DNA from: Elmis aenea
Taxonomy: Eukaryota; Arthropoda; Insecta; Coleoptera; Elmidae
Reading direction: 5' to 3'
DNA: 64,000 nucleotides
NCBI GenBank assembly: GCA_947652605.1
Contig: OX393580.1
Span: 13,536,159-13,600,158 of the forward strand
The notes beneath the pieces are model-generated. The model was not told where the DNA came from, made no database searches, and saw only the letters and a program-made list of their open reading frames with translations. Made by a program: the position numbers and the translations under genes. Of the stretch, positions 22,861-35,339 are shown piece by piece. Position 1 is the first letter of the stretch. The number at the start of each line of letters is the position of its first letter.

Positions 22861-24750
22861 TAATTAAAAATAATCACGACAATTAAAAAGCCTTTTACAT
22901 GCATATTACCTACCGATATTAATCCTCCACCATCGAGTTAGTAACTCTACCGGATAATTCAAAATTTTAAATTGATACCTAAACGATAAATGATTATTTC
23001 AAGAGTTTTTTTGTAAGCGGTGACTGTAATTTAGTTACATCAGACTTTAAATTTTGAACTTATCCAAAGTGCGTTAGTGATCCTTTTCACTTAAGGAAGG
23101 AAATCAACAAGTATTATACGCACATACGTCTTAATTTTCTCGAAATAAAATAGTAAAGTCGTTTGGAGTTTCTATTTTAACAGCTTAAACTACGTTCCTA
23201 TTTTTAACTAAAATAAATCGGTGGTTGGAAACACTTTGTAGTCGAACTTAAGACCGAAAGAGAAAAACTTTACCCATAAAATAAAACGTGGTCAGTGAAG
23301 CGTTCAAACGCTCGTCAACTGTACTTTTTATCTTTCTCATTCCCGTTTAGAAGTTTACCAGACTTCCTCTTATGCTTTTTTTCACTTAATACGATGTTTC
23401 CTGATCCTGTTGTTTAGAAATATGCGCGCAGTTCACGTGAACGTCTGCTCAAAATAATTTTCACAAAAAGCGCGTAGTAAATACTTCTAAGCTAACAATT
23501 ACATTACAACATGAAATCGGAACGAGCATTCTTTAGTGCGTTTTTATCCATACATGAAAACAATTCTAAACGGTTATTTGCGCTCCTGAAACTGGTTGCA
23601 AAATGCTCACACCTGTTCCAAAAGGGTTTTATTTAAATGAGAATTCCCTTCATTAGTCTCGCAATCAGTCGCTAAGCCGGTGAGTTGGCGATTTACGAAA
23701 ACAGAATAATCCGAGCGCAGGAGCCGTTCACATTTAAATCACAAAACCTTCCCTCCCACCTTTGACTTTGTACAATAGCGAATTTCAATTCCAAAATTTT
23801 AAACTCAACTTGCTTTAAAAACTTGAAGCAAACAATGACGTAATTACTTGTTATCACAAGTTTTGTCGATTACCATATAAAGCGTAAATTTTGTTAAATA
23901 CTTTATTTTCCTCCTCGAGATCAGTAATTTTTAATAACTAAAAAACCCGTTAAAATTACGTTTATAAAAATTCACATTGTTTGACTGAAATGATTACCTA
24001 ATAATTTGTATTGTTTGTGCTATTGAACTAACAACAGATAATGTAATAGTATGAATGGAGTACCGATTATTAATTAATGAAATTTAAAGGGTAAATTAAA
24101 TCAAAGGCGAATTTTTGTTTATAATTATTTTACGTGAGGAGGCGGCGGCTTGGCGTCGCCTAGTTTAGCGGTGCATCTCCTGAAATCTTAAATATGTGTT
24201 AAATAAGCAAAGTGCAAGTGTCTTGGGTGGAACATGGAATATGTCAAATAGCAGGTCGTAAAGATTATGCAGTCATGGGTACGTCGGAACTGCAAGCCAT
24301 CTGGACCGTAGGTATATTGGTTACTGGGTCAAAGTTGCAAATTATAGTAAAATATTTCCCGTTATAGATAATTTCGGGGGTTGGCCGTTCATCAAAATAT
24401 TTATTTCGAACCTGATAAACTGAATAATAAAGCTAATTAAAATTAAAATAATTTCAATGAATTATGATTTAAACTATTTAAATCTATTAAATATACTCCT
24501 AGGCGTGAAAATTAGATTTCCTGTCATTGTTTTAAGGTGGGGGTAAAGAGGACTACTAATATTCTAACTAAATTTAAGAAGAGGGCATGTAAATAACGAA
24601 TCACGAACAAGTAAATCTACCATCATCCTGCATATGTCATAATCTGCTTGGAGTTAGTAACAAATACGAAAGAAAAATTATTAAAACAAACGCCTATTTG
24701 ATGCGGGGTGATGCACAGATTTTTTAAAATGAAGGGAGGAGTTTGGAAAA
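22861..24750. other. Long non-coding stretch without visible transposons
   Basis: I see no supported gene and no bounded repeat. Composition is slightly more balanced around 23400-23770 and 24120-24190 (GAGGAGGCGGCGGC). It could hold regulatory sequence or small exons of a neighbouring gene, but nothing allows a call. Confidence 0.35.
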
Positions 24751-24753
24751 GTG

Positions 24754-25170
24754 TATAAAAGACGAAATTCGCGAAGGTAAAAGAGACTTTACTTTTCGAT
24801 TTTTATCCGAACCAGGACTACAAGTCTTCTTGGCGAGTGATCGCTAAGAGCTGGACTGTGCGTTCTGTTTTTATCAAAATTTTTGGTACTAGTTCTTCCC
24901 GGCGAATCTCTCGCTAGGAGCTGAACGTTTCACGACTCAAAACTATTAACGACTGTGCTTGAACGATATTATTATTAATGCAACGGAGCAATTATACTCT
25001 GTCAAATTACAACAATAAAACCAACTATCGAGGTTGTAGAGATATGAGAATGCTTGCAAATAATAGAAGTAAATAAATGATTAAAAATCTTTAGTGTTTT
25101 ATTTATTACTGTTTTAAACCCATCTAGCTAGTGTCTGGTAAACTACGAGCCAACAACGTCAAGGGCCTGC
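24754..25170 (+). promoter_or_regulatory. Possible solo LTR or promoter-like region
   Basis: TATAAAAG at 24754-24761 is followed about 30 bp later by pyrimidine-flanked candidate start sites. Two related blocks (GGCGAGTGATCGCTAAGAGCTG and GGCGAATCTCTCGCTAGGAGCTG) follow, then an AATAAA-rich segment, then a GC-richer leader (GGGCCTGCCCACAACAAC). The order resembles the U3-R-U5-leader of an LTR retrotransposon, but I find no second LTR, target duplication, clear primer-binding site or gag/pol. It could equally be a host promoter. Confidence 0.25.
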
Positions 25171-27200
25171 CCACAACAACAGACGATCACGAGCTTACAA
25201 AAAAAGTTAAATAAACTAAAAAAGAAAGTAACCAAAAAATAAAGTACAAAGTCCTTAGCGAACTGTTACAATAATAATAGGTAAACCTCCCAATCCTAAA
25301 CGATACCAATCAGGAATTCATTCTTTGAGAAGCAAATTTTGATGGTTTTTTTATTTGAATAAAGATGTTTTAATTATCATAAGCAATTTTTTCAATTTCT
25401 CAAAAATGTATTAACCAAGACAAAAAAAGCCATTGCAATGCAACTTAGATTTTTTTTAAAAATTGCAACTACATTCAATCAAATCAGTCAAATAGCAATA
25501 TGTGCTTATTGGTGGAGGCGCTGGGTATCAATAGGATTTCACAGATGCGCAATTGTCGCTTACTATAAACCTGAATCTTTGCATTGATCACCTATAATTT
25601 TCTCTAGTTTTGATAAAGCCTGTATAATCCCACCTAAAAACCGTAGTGAATTGTAACATAAAACAAACTAACCGTAACCCAAAAGTTAATTTTTGTCAGT
25701 TTAATGTTTTCTTCGAGACCTACTTTTCAATACACATTTAGGGATTGCCAAAGCTGTAACTTTATATACATCGTTACTAGTTCAAATAGTATTGAAGTCC
25801 AATCACCTTTTATTTCGATCACAGGCAAAATAGGAATTCAGTCGCGAATTAGAAACATACCCAGTTGTATGTAAGCGGATGAGGCAAGAATGGTACAAAA
25901 AGACCAAATCAGTAAATGATGCACTCGTGAAAAACAGCTATAACTACAAAAGGGAATAAGACATATGCTATTCAGTAACGAACGATGCCTCAGAAACCGC
26001 AATAAAACGATGTTATAGCCTGCAGAATTTTCTATTATTATCAAATTTTGTCAATTCCTTGCAATCGTGTTTGATTAAAATCGTTAAAAAAACATTGAAG
26101 GCGATGCATATTAAATCTTTGAACGTCTTTTATTGTGACTATTGTCTTTTATTATTATTTAGCATTTATAAAAAAAAGTAATCTGTGAAAAACTTTTTTT
26201 TGATAAAAGATGCAATTTTGTATTATGTACCCACTTCTTTATACGTATAAACTGTATATATGTATAGGTGTACTCACCCTGTACACTATTATATGATTGA
26301 TGAACACAAATATTGTGCCAAAGTGACTACTATTCTCAGGGGCGGATTTTGGGGGCCCTGGACTAACACTGTTTGGAACCCAAATTAATCCAAGTTTGGC
26401 CTAGTTGTGGCGACTCTTCGCCATTTTGTTAAAAAAATGTTTTTACCCTATTTAAAATAGAAAAGTTTATAGGCAACAGACATTGAAGAACTTTTTTATT
26501 TTATTTGATACACTTAGGTATACAAACTTTTGTGTACAGTTATAATAAAAACGGTTTTGTATGCATAAAAAATATTAAACATCACTAAAAAATAAAATAT
26601 AATCCTATTAGGTATTACTTTTAGTAACAAACAAAAAAACGAAACAACAAATTTTCTGGTCAAGAATAAAAACTAAGAAAAAAAAAGAGAAACAAAAATA
26701 GTATCTACTCTTATTCTTAAAAATTTAATAAATGAAAAATTCTAGGAGTATAGTGTAAGTATTTTTAATACATTTAAGACATTTAAAAAGTAACTCTTCT
26801 GCATTTTTACGCTGCAAATTTGTAAAATTAGTACCGTAGAATGGGGCTACTTGGGACGGTTTCAACATTTAAAAGCGTGTACCACGTTCATTTTTTAATT
26901 AAAAACTTTGTTTTTTTTAAAATGTAATTGGGAAAGGTGCCAATGAACAACATTCTATATATAGAATAAAAATATATATAAAAGATACAAAAAAAAGTCT
27001 TACTGTCCCAAGTAAAATAAAAACAAGCCTAAATTATAATTAAAAACAAATGTATCATCATAAACAATATCTTGGAAATGATACGTAGCAAATAAAACAC
27101 CCAAAAGATTTTATAATTTGAAACATGGAAAAAAAAATTATTTTAGTCTAAAAAAGATGTGCCTCACTCATCAAACTAATATTAGAATTGAGTTTGATTG
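25171..27200. other. Long non-coding stretch
   Basis: No gene is supported. A CAGGGGCGGATTTTGGGGGC block at 26337 looks like a lone hAT-type end without a partner. The 68-codon frame at 25838-26044 (minus) shows no recognisable domain. Confidence 0.35.
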
Positions 27201-27202
27201 TA

Positions 27203-28408
27203 CATGGTGATCCAAGTTCGATGGGATTGCATGGGTATCTCGGTTAATATTTAAGATAGAGAAACGGTTAAATTACCAAAATGTGCAGTTTTTTGAGACA
27301 AACTCAGAACCGTTTTCAAAAATATTCTATCATTTCCGGTTTTTGAGTTATTGAATATAAAGTGTTTGTTTTTATCATATTAATAATGTGTCATATCTCC
27401 GTTATTGTTGTAAATAGCGAAAAAAGTTATGAAGATCATTTTTAGATATTTTTATGTAAAAGATTATACTAAAAAAAATAATGTTACGTTTGCCGTTAAA
27501 AAGTTATGATAAAAACTTACCTTTTTTTAAATGGGAGCGATAGTTGGCTATGACCTATTTAAATTGCTTATTTTTTTTCATTCCAAATATATGAGTTGAT
27601 GTATTTATTTTCAATAATACGCAAGTTAGGAAGGTTTTTTAGATTTATTTTTTAAGAAAATCATAGTAGACTGTAAAAATAAAAAAAAACAAGGTGTAAA
27701 ACCTTTTAAAACTCATGTTGTACAAGTTACCAAGGTTTTTAAATTTGTTGTTGAGATAAACATCAAAAATTTTTGAACATAAGATAAACAGCAATATAGG
27801 TACTACATAACTGCTGATTAAGACTATGTTGTTGTTATCTTATGTTCAAATATTTAAAATATTTATCTCAACAACAAATTAAAAACCTTGATGTCTTGTG
27901 CCACATGAGTTTTAAAAGGTTTTACACCTTGTTTTTTTTTTGTTTTCACAACCTACTATGATTTTCTTAAAAAAAAATCTAAAAAACTTTCGTAACTTTA
28001 GTAATATTGTAAACAAATACATCAACCCTTATATATTTGGAATGAGAAAAAAATAAGGAATTTAAATAGGTCATAGCCAACTATCGCTCCCATTAAAAAA
28101 AAGGTAAGTTTTTGGCATAACTTTTTAACGGCGAGCGTGCTTTTTTTTTAGTATCATCAAATTAAACATATAAATATCTTTATAAATATTTTCGATATTT
28201 TCAACAATAACGGAGATATGACACATTATTAATATGACAAAAAAACACTTTTTATTCAATAACTCGAAAACCTGAAATGATAGAGCATTTCTGAAAACGG
28301 TTCTGAGTTTGTCTTAAAAAACTGCACATTTTTGGTAAATTAACCGTTTCTCTATCTTGATTATTAACCAAAATACCCATGCAATCCCATCGAATTTGGA
28401 CCATCCTG
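27203..28408. mobile_element. Palindromic TA-flanked element with about 500-bp arms
   Basis: The left end CATGGTGATCCAAGTTCGAT and right end ATCGAATTTGGACCATCCTG are beside TA. The arms mirror each other through ATGTGCAGTTTTTTGAGACA, CTATCGCTCCC and CACCTTGTTTTTTTT blocks. A half copy lies at 7771-8100 and a fragment at 16395-16505. I see no coding sequence in the loop. Confidence 0.8.
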
Positions 28409-29260
28409 TACACTACTATCGTTTAAAAAAAATTAAAGTGTCTGAGTTACTCTGTTTATTTTTTTAAGTATAAATTAATAAATTTTAAAAGTAAACACAA
28501 ATAAATTTGGAAGTATTTTCGATGCATTATGTTCGCCATCAGAAATAAATGACTTTGGTGAAGGATTCAAGAAAAGTGACAAACATCAAAGGAAAAGGGC
28601 GACGTCAAAGTAAACATATCACTTCAATCCAATACGTCTAGAGAAAGATACGACAGAACCTTTACAGATATGAGAAATAAATCATCGCCACTTCTAAAAC
28701 TTTTGTTTTGTTTGTTATCGAATAGGCGGCTTATTAGTAGCAAGGGGTTGATAGGCACGCAATGATAACACGGAAGTGGGCTACGGAGTAAAATATTTTA
28801 TCACATGTGACTTGATACCATAATTTCTCTTATGATAAGAGGCTTTTATTATAATGTGGAAACTATTTGTTGCGCAGCTTTTAGGATTAACTAAAATTTT
28901 GCTGTAGATGGAATTAATATCATGCTGCGTGAATAATTTTTCATAAACTTTTATGACGTTTTAAGTTTTAAGTAAGTACAAATTAATTATGAAATTTAAG
29001 TTATTAAAGCTGGCCATTCAAACGTGGTCCTGCACTCATTTTCTTATTGGATATGGTAAAATCATAATTTTTGTTAACAAGTAAAGATGACTGATCGTTT
29101 TTGTGTAAGTAACATTAAAGCTGTAAAAAATATTTGAAAGGTTCCCTGACTTAAGTTGCAGAACACTTTTATTCCAAGGCTACATTCGGCCCGCGAAAGA
29201 ACTTTTGTGGCCCCCAAACATCTTAAACAATTATTCAACTTAATCTTTATTCGATATATA
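28409..29260. other. Non-coding stretch
   Basis: No gene is seen. A GGCCCGCGAAAGAACTTTTG block at about 29188 is reminiscent of hAT-derived sequence but has no bounded ends. Confidence 0.35.
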
Positions 29261-30043
29261 GCGACATTCAAAAAGTCTGCAACAAATGGAAAACTTTTTT
29301 ATTATTGATTTCTTAGAAAATTTTATTTCTCATGGAAGTTGGTGCATGGTCTAAAACTAATTTTTAAATAAAAAAAGTTTAGTAAAAAGTCATAAGACAG
29401 TAGATTTTAGCAATTTTTGTAATATTCGCAGGAGTAAAGTGCACTTATTTAATTTATTTTAAGCGATACAAAAAAAAATTATGCAAAAGAGTTATTTAGA
29501 ATCTTAAAATAAGGGCTTGATTTAAATTTTGATGGTCGAATTTTTATTTTTTAAGAAATTTTAAGCAATTTATTCTGGCGAATATTACAAAAATGGCTAA
29601 AATATAGTGTCCTGTGACATTTATTGAAATTTTTTTCATCTTTAAATTAGTTTTAGACCATGCACCATGCACCAACTTTTATATAAAATAAAATTTTCTT
29701 AGAAATCGACAATATTTTTTTTCTATTTGTTGCAGACTTTAAATGTTAAAATTTCTTAAAAAATAAAAATTGGTATTTGACCGTAAAAATTTAAATAAAG
29801 CCTTATTTTTAGATTCTAAATAACTCTTTTTCACATTTTTTCTTTGTATCTCTTTAAATAAGGACACTTTACTCTTGCGAATAATACAAAAATCGCTAAA
29901 ATCTAGTGTCCTATGACTTTTTATTGAACTTTGATTCATCTTAATATTAGTTTTAGGCCATGCACCAACTTTTATCGTGAATAAAATTTTCTGAGAATTT
30001 GATAATAAAAAACTTTTCCATTTGTTGCAGACTTTTTGACATA
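29261..30043. mobile_element. Palindromic element, GCGTCATTC family, copy 1
   Basis: The left arm starts GCGACATTCAAAAAGTCTGC and the right arm ends GCAGACTTTTTGAC. Both carry AACAAATGGAAAA next to the end and TTAGTTTTAGACCATGCACC further in. Related copies are at 34588-35189 and 54028-54779. Ends beside TATA suggest a TA target site. It is non-coding. Confidence 0.7.
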
Positions 30044-30659
30044 ATTTTTTTTTCCGCCTGTTAGACATATGCTCAATAGTGGTCCGCTAAAACTTTGAAG
30101 AAAAAAAATGGCCAGCACTCATACAGAAGTTAGACAGCCCTGTTTTTTACACCCGAACCGAATTAGAACCGGAACGAATCGATGATTTTTTCATGAATCG
30201 GTAGCCAGAACTAAAGCTTTAGTGTAAAAAAATATTGAACCGCAAATATAATCGAACCGACGTATGTAAACCGGTTCATACAACGGTTTGCAACTTTCCA
30301 TAATGTTCTTAAACAAACAGTGTAGGAGCTTCATGTGTACGAAGGTGTTTCAAAAAGTAACAGCAAATTGAATAATTTTAGATATACAGTGTGTTCAAAA
30401 AGTAACGTGACGCGTCAATATATCGTCTTGTGATAATTTAAAAAACAAATTTCATATAAAAGTTGTTTGTGTGACACTTTAGTTGACAATAGTGTAGTAG
30501 CAGTTGCTGACTAGTTAAAATTTTAAAATAATACACAGGGTGTTTTTATGCCCGGTCCAATTGGCTACATTTCAAACATGAATAAGCACATTTTTGGAAC
30601 ACTACCAAGTTTTACATTTCCTTATCGATAATTAAATTGTCTTTGACAACTATTGAAGG

Positions 30660-31030
30660 TATCCGGGTGTAACTGAAATCAGACTCAGCCCCTTTTTTTT
30701 TCTCTAGTTTTGATTTAGGCCAACGAAATTTTAAGCATGTGATATGTGCAAAAAACCGGATTTCCTGAACATATTATGTGCACTTTTGTTTCACTTCCGG
30801 TTTCGCCGGAAATGACCCTAATTTTGTTATTTCAAATGGAACACCCTGTATATTTTTACACTTTTGGAAGGAGGAAGCAATTTTGAATCCAACTGCACTA
30901 TTTTGGTAAATTTTTATGACCTCAAATAATTTTTGCGAAATTGGTTTTTTGACAAAAAGTCAATTTTTTTAAACGGAACGATAGTGGCTCATTCGGTTAT
31001 TTAAATAAAGTATTTTCTGACGAATTCAAC
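30660..31030 (+). mobile_element. Single foldback arm of the 4916-6355 family
   Basis: It begins CCGGGTGTAACTG and shares ATATGTGCAAAAAACCGGAT, TTCCGGTTTCGCCGGAAATG and AACACCCTGTATATTTTTAC with 4916-5330. No mirrored arm follows. Two short CAG(G/T)GTG ends at about 30366 and 30537 precede it. Confidence 0.6.
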
Positions 31031-31298
31031 AATACCAATAACTTTTGTATTTTAATTAGAATTTATTTCTAAAACAACAACAAAATTAACTGTTTATTCA
31101 ACAAAACTTTGGATGTGTTAATTTCATTTTTGTTGTTGTTCCTAAAACTTTTAATTAAATTTTAGTTCTTAGCGATCGTCGTGCGCCTAATGTATGTATG
31201 TAACCCGTTTATTTTATACATCAGGTAAAATTAAAATCCTTTATTTGCTTATGGCAGGTATATGCATATGCCATTCTGCGTATTGGATCCAAACTTTT

Positions 31299-31925
31299 CA
31301 TTTTGCTGAAAAACTTGATAAGATTACGAAAATTTGTGTGTGCCATTGTATTCAGAGCATGTTAATTATAAAAGAACAGAAATTTTAATAAAAATTATAC
31401 AAATGATTTTTTGTTTAAATAGTTTTAAAATTATTTTTTTTTGTTTGAAAATTCATTAATCTGTTTTTCCATTTTCCTGAAAAACTTGATGTGATAGCAA
31501 AAATCTGTGTGTTCTATTGAATTCAGAGCATGTGCTTTATATAAGAACAGCAATTATAATTTAAATTGTGCAAATAGTTTTTTGTTTAGATAGTTTTGAA
31601 ATAAATTTGTTTTTTTCAGAGACTCATCAATCTTTTTTTTTCGTCATTTTGCTGAAAAACTTGATGAGATAGTGAAAATCTGTGTGTGCCATTGCATTTA
31701 GAGCATGTGATTTACATAAGGACAGCTATTCTAATATAAATTATCCAAACAGTTTTTTGTTTAGATATTTTTGAAATTTAATTGTATTGTTTTTCTTTAA
31801 TAACTCAATAATCTGTTTTTCCATTTTGCTGAATAACTTGATGTGATAGCGAAAAACTGCGTGTTCCATTGAATTCATAATTGAATTTATAATTTATATA
31901 AGAACAGTTATCAAAGTTCTGAAAT
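31299..31925 (+). repeat. Tandem array, four copies, period about 171-177 bp
   Basis: The unit start CATTTT(G/C)CTGAA(A/T)AACTTGAT occurs at 31299, 31470, 31645 and 31822. Each unit continues with GTGTG(T/C)(C/T)ATTG, TTCAGAGCATGT, AAGAACAG and TTTTTTGTTTA. The last copy is truncated or diverged. The unit size is close to nucleosome-repeat length, as in many satellite DNAs. The 64-codon frame at 31194-31388 lies largely in the first copy and is not a gene I can support. Confidence 0.8.
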
Positions 31926-31953
31926 GTCGGCCTGTGTAATTAACAGTTTTCAG

Positions 31954-33346
31954 CAGGGATGGAAAACGTAACGTAACGATACCCGATAACGTTATAATAA
32001 CGATTCAACTATAATTTTTTATACAATAACGTAACGATATTTTTATAACGTTATATAACGTTATAATAACCGATAACGTTTCGTTAAAAGTTATTATGTA
32101 TCGTTATTCTCTATAAATTAAATTTTTATATGGCGATCTTTTTATTTTCAGAAGATCATTTAAAATATCTCAACCTCAACGTAATTTTGTAGGTACTATT
32201 TTTTAAATTTACATTTACAGATCCCAAAAATAATTTCAGAGTTACAAATAAAAATTATTTTTATACAGCATGTTTCTTAAATAATGCGAAAAAAATCGGG
32301 AGTTGATACTTAATCGAAAATTAAGATAGGTCTTTCATATATTTTTTTTCTTTAGGGCCTCCTTTCGGAGTTACACCTCCCTAAAGGGGATCGGTAATTG
32401 GGTTTTTATTTTATTTCCCAAATTTGGATAAATGTGGGAGATTTATGCTTATAAAAAGGTTTCCCATAGTAATATTTTTAATCATCTCCCACCTTCACAG
32501 TGCAACCCCTGTTGTTTTTTTTATCAGGACTTTATAGTGGGTTGAAATCTAGCAATTTTAAATTTTCTTTAAAAACTTGATTTATTTAGAATTTTTTTTT
32601 ATTCCTTAATTGTTCTCGTTAAACCTACAGTTTTTGAGTAAAAAATTATATGAAAGAACATGAACCATCAAACATTCCAATATAAAACGATATTGGATAG
32701 AAGTGACGGGTGTAATTCATTTTGACGTTTACGCGGCGACAACGCTAAAACGCCCGTCAATTTTACCCAATATGAACATAAACATCATATTCTCATTTAA
32801 TTTTTTACTCAAAACTGTAAGATTTACGAGAAAAACTAAAGAATAAAAAAAGGTTCTAAATAAATCAAATTAACAAAAAAAAAATTTGCAAAATTTCAAC
32901 TCATCAAAAAGTTCTGATTAAAAAACCAACAGAGGGGTCGCACTTATCAGCTCCCTATGAAGGTGGAAGATGATTAAAAATAATACTATGGGAAACCCTT
33001 TAATGAGTATAAAACATGTACCAAATATCATTCTCTTACATTCATACAAATTTGAGAAATAAAATAAAAACCTAATTTTATTGCTCCCCTTCAGGGGGGT
33101 GTAACTCCGAAAGGAGACGTCTAAGAAAAAATTGTTATATAAAAGGCCCCACTTTATTTTCAATAAGAATCACCTTCCGAATTTTTTCGCATTATTTAGG
33201 AAACACCCTGTATATCATAATGTATATAACGTTATATAACATAACAATTCATTTTTTTAACGTTATTTATAACGTTATGTAACGAAAACAAATAATAAAT
33301 AACGTTATACAATAACGTAACGATTTAAAACGTTATTCCATCCCTG
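31954..33346. mobile_element. hAT element, 8-bp duplication GTTTTCAG, containing a foldback element
   Basis: The ends CAGGGATGGAAAACG and CGTTATTCCATCCCTG are flanked by GTTTTCAG (31946-31953 and 33347-33354). Both subterminal regions are dense in degenerate ATAACGTTATAACGATAACG units. The centre is occupied by the palindromic element 32266-33210. No transposase is seen. Confidence 0.85.
32266..33210. mobile_element. Palindromic TA-flanked element inserted in a hAT element
   Basis: The ends CAGCATGTTTCTTAAATAAT and ATTATTTAGGAAACACCCTG lie beside TATA. The arms mirror each other (AGTTACACCTCCCTAAAGGG against CTTCAGGGGGGTGTAACTCC). The centre holds ACGCGGCGACAACGCTAAAA between GACGGG and CCCGTC. 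The open frame at 32918-33163 (minus) falls in an arm and is not a gene. Confidence 0.8.
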
Positions 33347-33354
33347 GTTTTCAG

Positions 33355-34427
33355 TTATTCACAAAACATCAGTTGTTTTCAAGAATAACAATTTTATTTC
33401 GTATTCGACCTTCACCATGATAATATTTTTTGTAATTGTGGAGATATAATCGGTAAAGAATGAGGCATAATATTAAAAACGACCGACATCATTTCTTATA
33501 AATAGCAATTCATATTTGAGAGCTAGCGGAGTTTTTGAATTCTTCAAAACAGGAAGCAATCTCTCAAGGCAAAATGGTTCCTGCAATATTGTAATCCAAC
33601 GTTAAGAAACGGTTGATTAAACTTCTATTACACTTATCTAGTAGGTTCCATTGTCATAAATTGTTTGGCGCGACCCATCTAACATACTTAGGAAGTCGTT
33701 GGTTTGGGCGTGGAAACTGGAGGGTTGGATCCAGTCGAGACAATATCACTCGATTGTGTTGTGTTTTTCCACAAACTGTGATACATGTTGTGGCATACAC
33801 TGTGAATCTGATATCATAAATATTCCCTAAAAAACTGTGCTGTCACGCAGTGGCGTACTAGAGATTTTTTAATATCAATTGGATGTGTAAAAAATTGTGA
33901 CTTTTATAGGAATTTATTGCCGTTAGCAAGCGGAATCCTTTTTATTGATACATTAAACGATAAAACACACTGATTCTCCGATAAAGGGCTGTAGTATTTT
34001 GGTGACCAGAACATAACGTATGCCTACGTTTTTTGCTACATTTATTACACGATAATTTTGTGTGAAAGGATATAATTTGGTACGAGGGTATTTAGTAATT
34101 AGGTAAATTCTGTAATATAATTTGTGACTATCAATTGCTGTTGTATATTATAAATATAGACGTTGTAGTTTTATACTGTGATCCTACAGTACAGTAATAC
34201 CTGGATTAGCACGATAACCGAATTAACGCGTTATAAATTGATTACGTTTACAAGTTGAAGATAATGCGGATTTACAGTTAATTCGAAATCAACTTACTTC
34301 CAATTGGAAATTCTTTATAAATATGCAGTTGTACTAATTCTCCAAGTTGCTGTTTGGTGGTGCCCACTGCCCACAAAACAAACGATTTGAAATAAATTGT
34401 CGTTTCTGTGTCGTTTACCGTCTAAAG
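33355..34427. other. Non-coding stretch with lone transposon ends
   Basis: No gene is seen. CAGTGGCGTACTAGAG at about 33848 resembles the hAT end of 6052 without a partner. CAGTAATACCTGGATTAGCA at 34192 after TA resembles a pogo/Tigger 5' end, also without a partner. A less AT-rich block at 33660-33780 is unassigned. Confidence 0.35.
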
Positions 34428-34587
34428 CAGGGGTTCCCAACAGGGAGGGGCAAAATTCGATTTTTATTAAAAAATCAAAAATCATTTATTTAAATTTAAA
34501 AAAAAAACACTTTTTTTTAAAAACCTGTCTATTTTCCTTTCTTACAACTAATTTATTCATTATTCACCCTGCATTATATCTTCTATA

Positions 34588-35189
34588 CAGCGTCATTCAT
34601 AAACTATCAATAAATTAATAAGTTTTTTACTAAAACTGTCTCAGAAATTTTTATTCCTGATAAAAGTTGGTGGATGACCTAAACTAAATTTAAAAAAAAA
34701 ATCACAAAAGCATATACGATACCAGATTTTAGTGATTTCAGAAATAATCACAACAGTGAAGGGTCCTTATTTTAAGAGTAACAAAAAAACATTTAGGGAA
34801 AAATTGTTTAGAATTCAAAAATACGACCGAAGGTGAAATATGACGTTAAAATTAAAATTTTTATTTTTGAAGTAATTTTAACATCCAAAAAGTCCATTAT
34901 TTTAAGAATAATTATAAAAAAGTTAAAAAATATTTTAGTAAAATTTAAAATTTTTACTCAATATAAAATATCGTGTTCTCTGGATTTTTTTAAACTCTTA
35001 AAATAAGGGTACTTTAATCTTGCGAACATTTCTAAACTCGCTAAAGGCTAGTGTCGTATGAATTTTTATCGAGCTTTTAAAAAAAAAAAATTTATGCCAT
35101 GCAACTCTTTTCAAAAATTAAATTTTCTGAGATATCGATAATAAAAAACTGTTCTCCTAGTCGCAAACTTTTTGAATGTTGACACTCCT
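34588..35189. mobile_element. Palindromic element, GCGTCATTC family, copy 2
   Basis: The left end CAGCGTCATTCATAAAC follows TA. The right arm has CGCAAACTTTTTGAATGTTG. Internal blocks mirror (AAAAGTTGGTGGATGACCTA against ATGCCATGCAACTCTTTTC). It is more diverged than the copies at 29261 and 54028. Confidence 0.6.
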
Positions 35190-35212
35190 ATATCGTCAGA
35201 TTTACGTATTTT

Positions 35213-35337
35213 TTACCTGGTACTAATGCTTCGACTGAAAGGGCTTTTACGTTAATTAATAAATATTGGACATAAGAGACAACTGAATTAAAAGTTAAAA
35301 CACCAAAGGGTAATACGACCAAAGTATAATTTAAATG
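35213..35337 (+). pseudogene. hAT transposase C-terminal dimerisation domain, relic
   Basis: The plus-strand frame from 35213 reads LPGTNASTERAFTLINKYWT, then a stop, then ETTELKVKTPKG. The pattern PGTNAxxER(A/V)F(S/T)L followed by a W and a conserved LKVxT is the hATC dimerisation motif; the same motif occurs intact at 56104-56586. It is a fragment of about 40 codons with at least two stops, so it is non-functional. It sits just right of a foldback element and may belong with the hAT left end at 34428. Confidence 0.7.
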
Positions 35338-35339
35338 TT

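Larger units (their letters stand above)
34428..35337 (+). mobile_element. Probable decayed hAT element (Charlie-like left end plus transposase relic)
   Basis: CAGGGGTTCCCAAC at 34428 matches the style of Charlie-type hAT ends. About 785 bp downstream lies a hAT dimerisation-domain relic (35213-35337). The interval between them is filled by a foldback element. I could not find the right end, so joining the two pieces into one element is an inference. Confidence 0.4.

Noticed and set aside
26337..26360. hAT-like left end CAGGGGCGGATTTTGGGGGC
   Set aside because: No right end or 8-bp duplication found, so not listed as an element.
32918..33163. 81-codon minus-strand ORF
   Set aside because: Lies in the arm of a palindromic element whose mirrored arm does not keep the frame.
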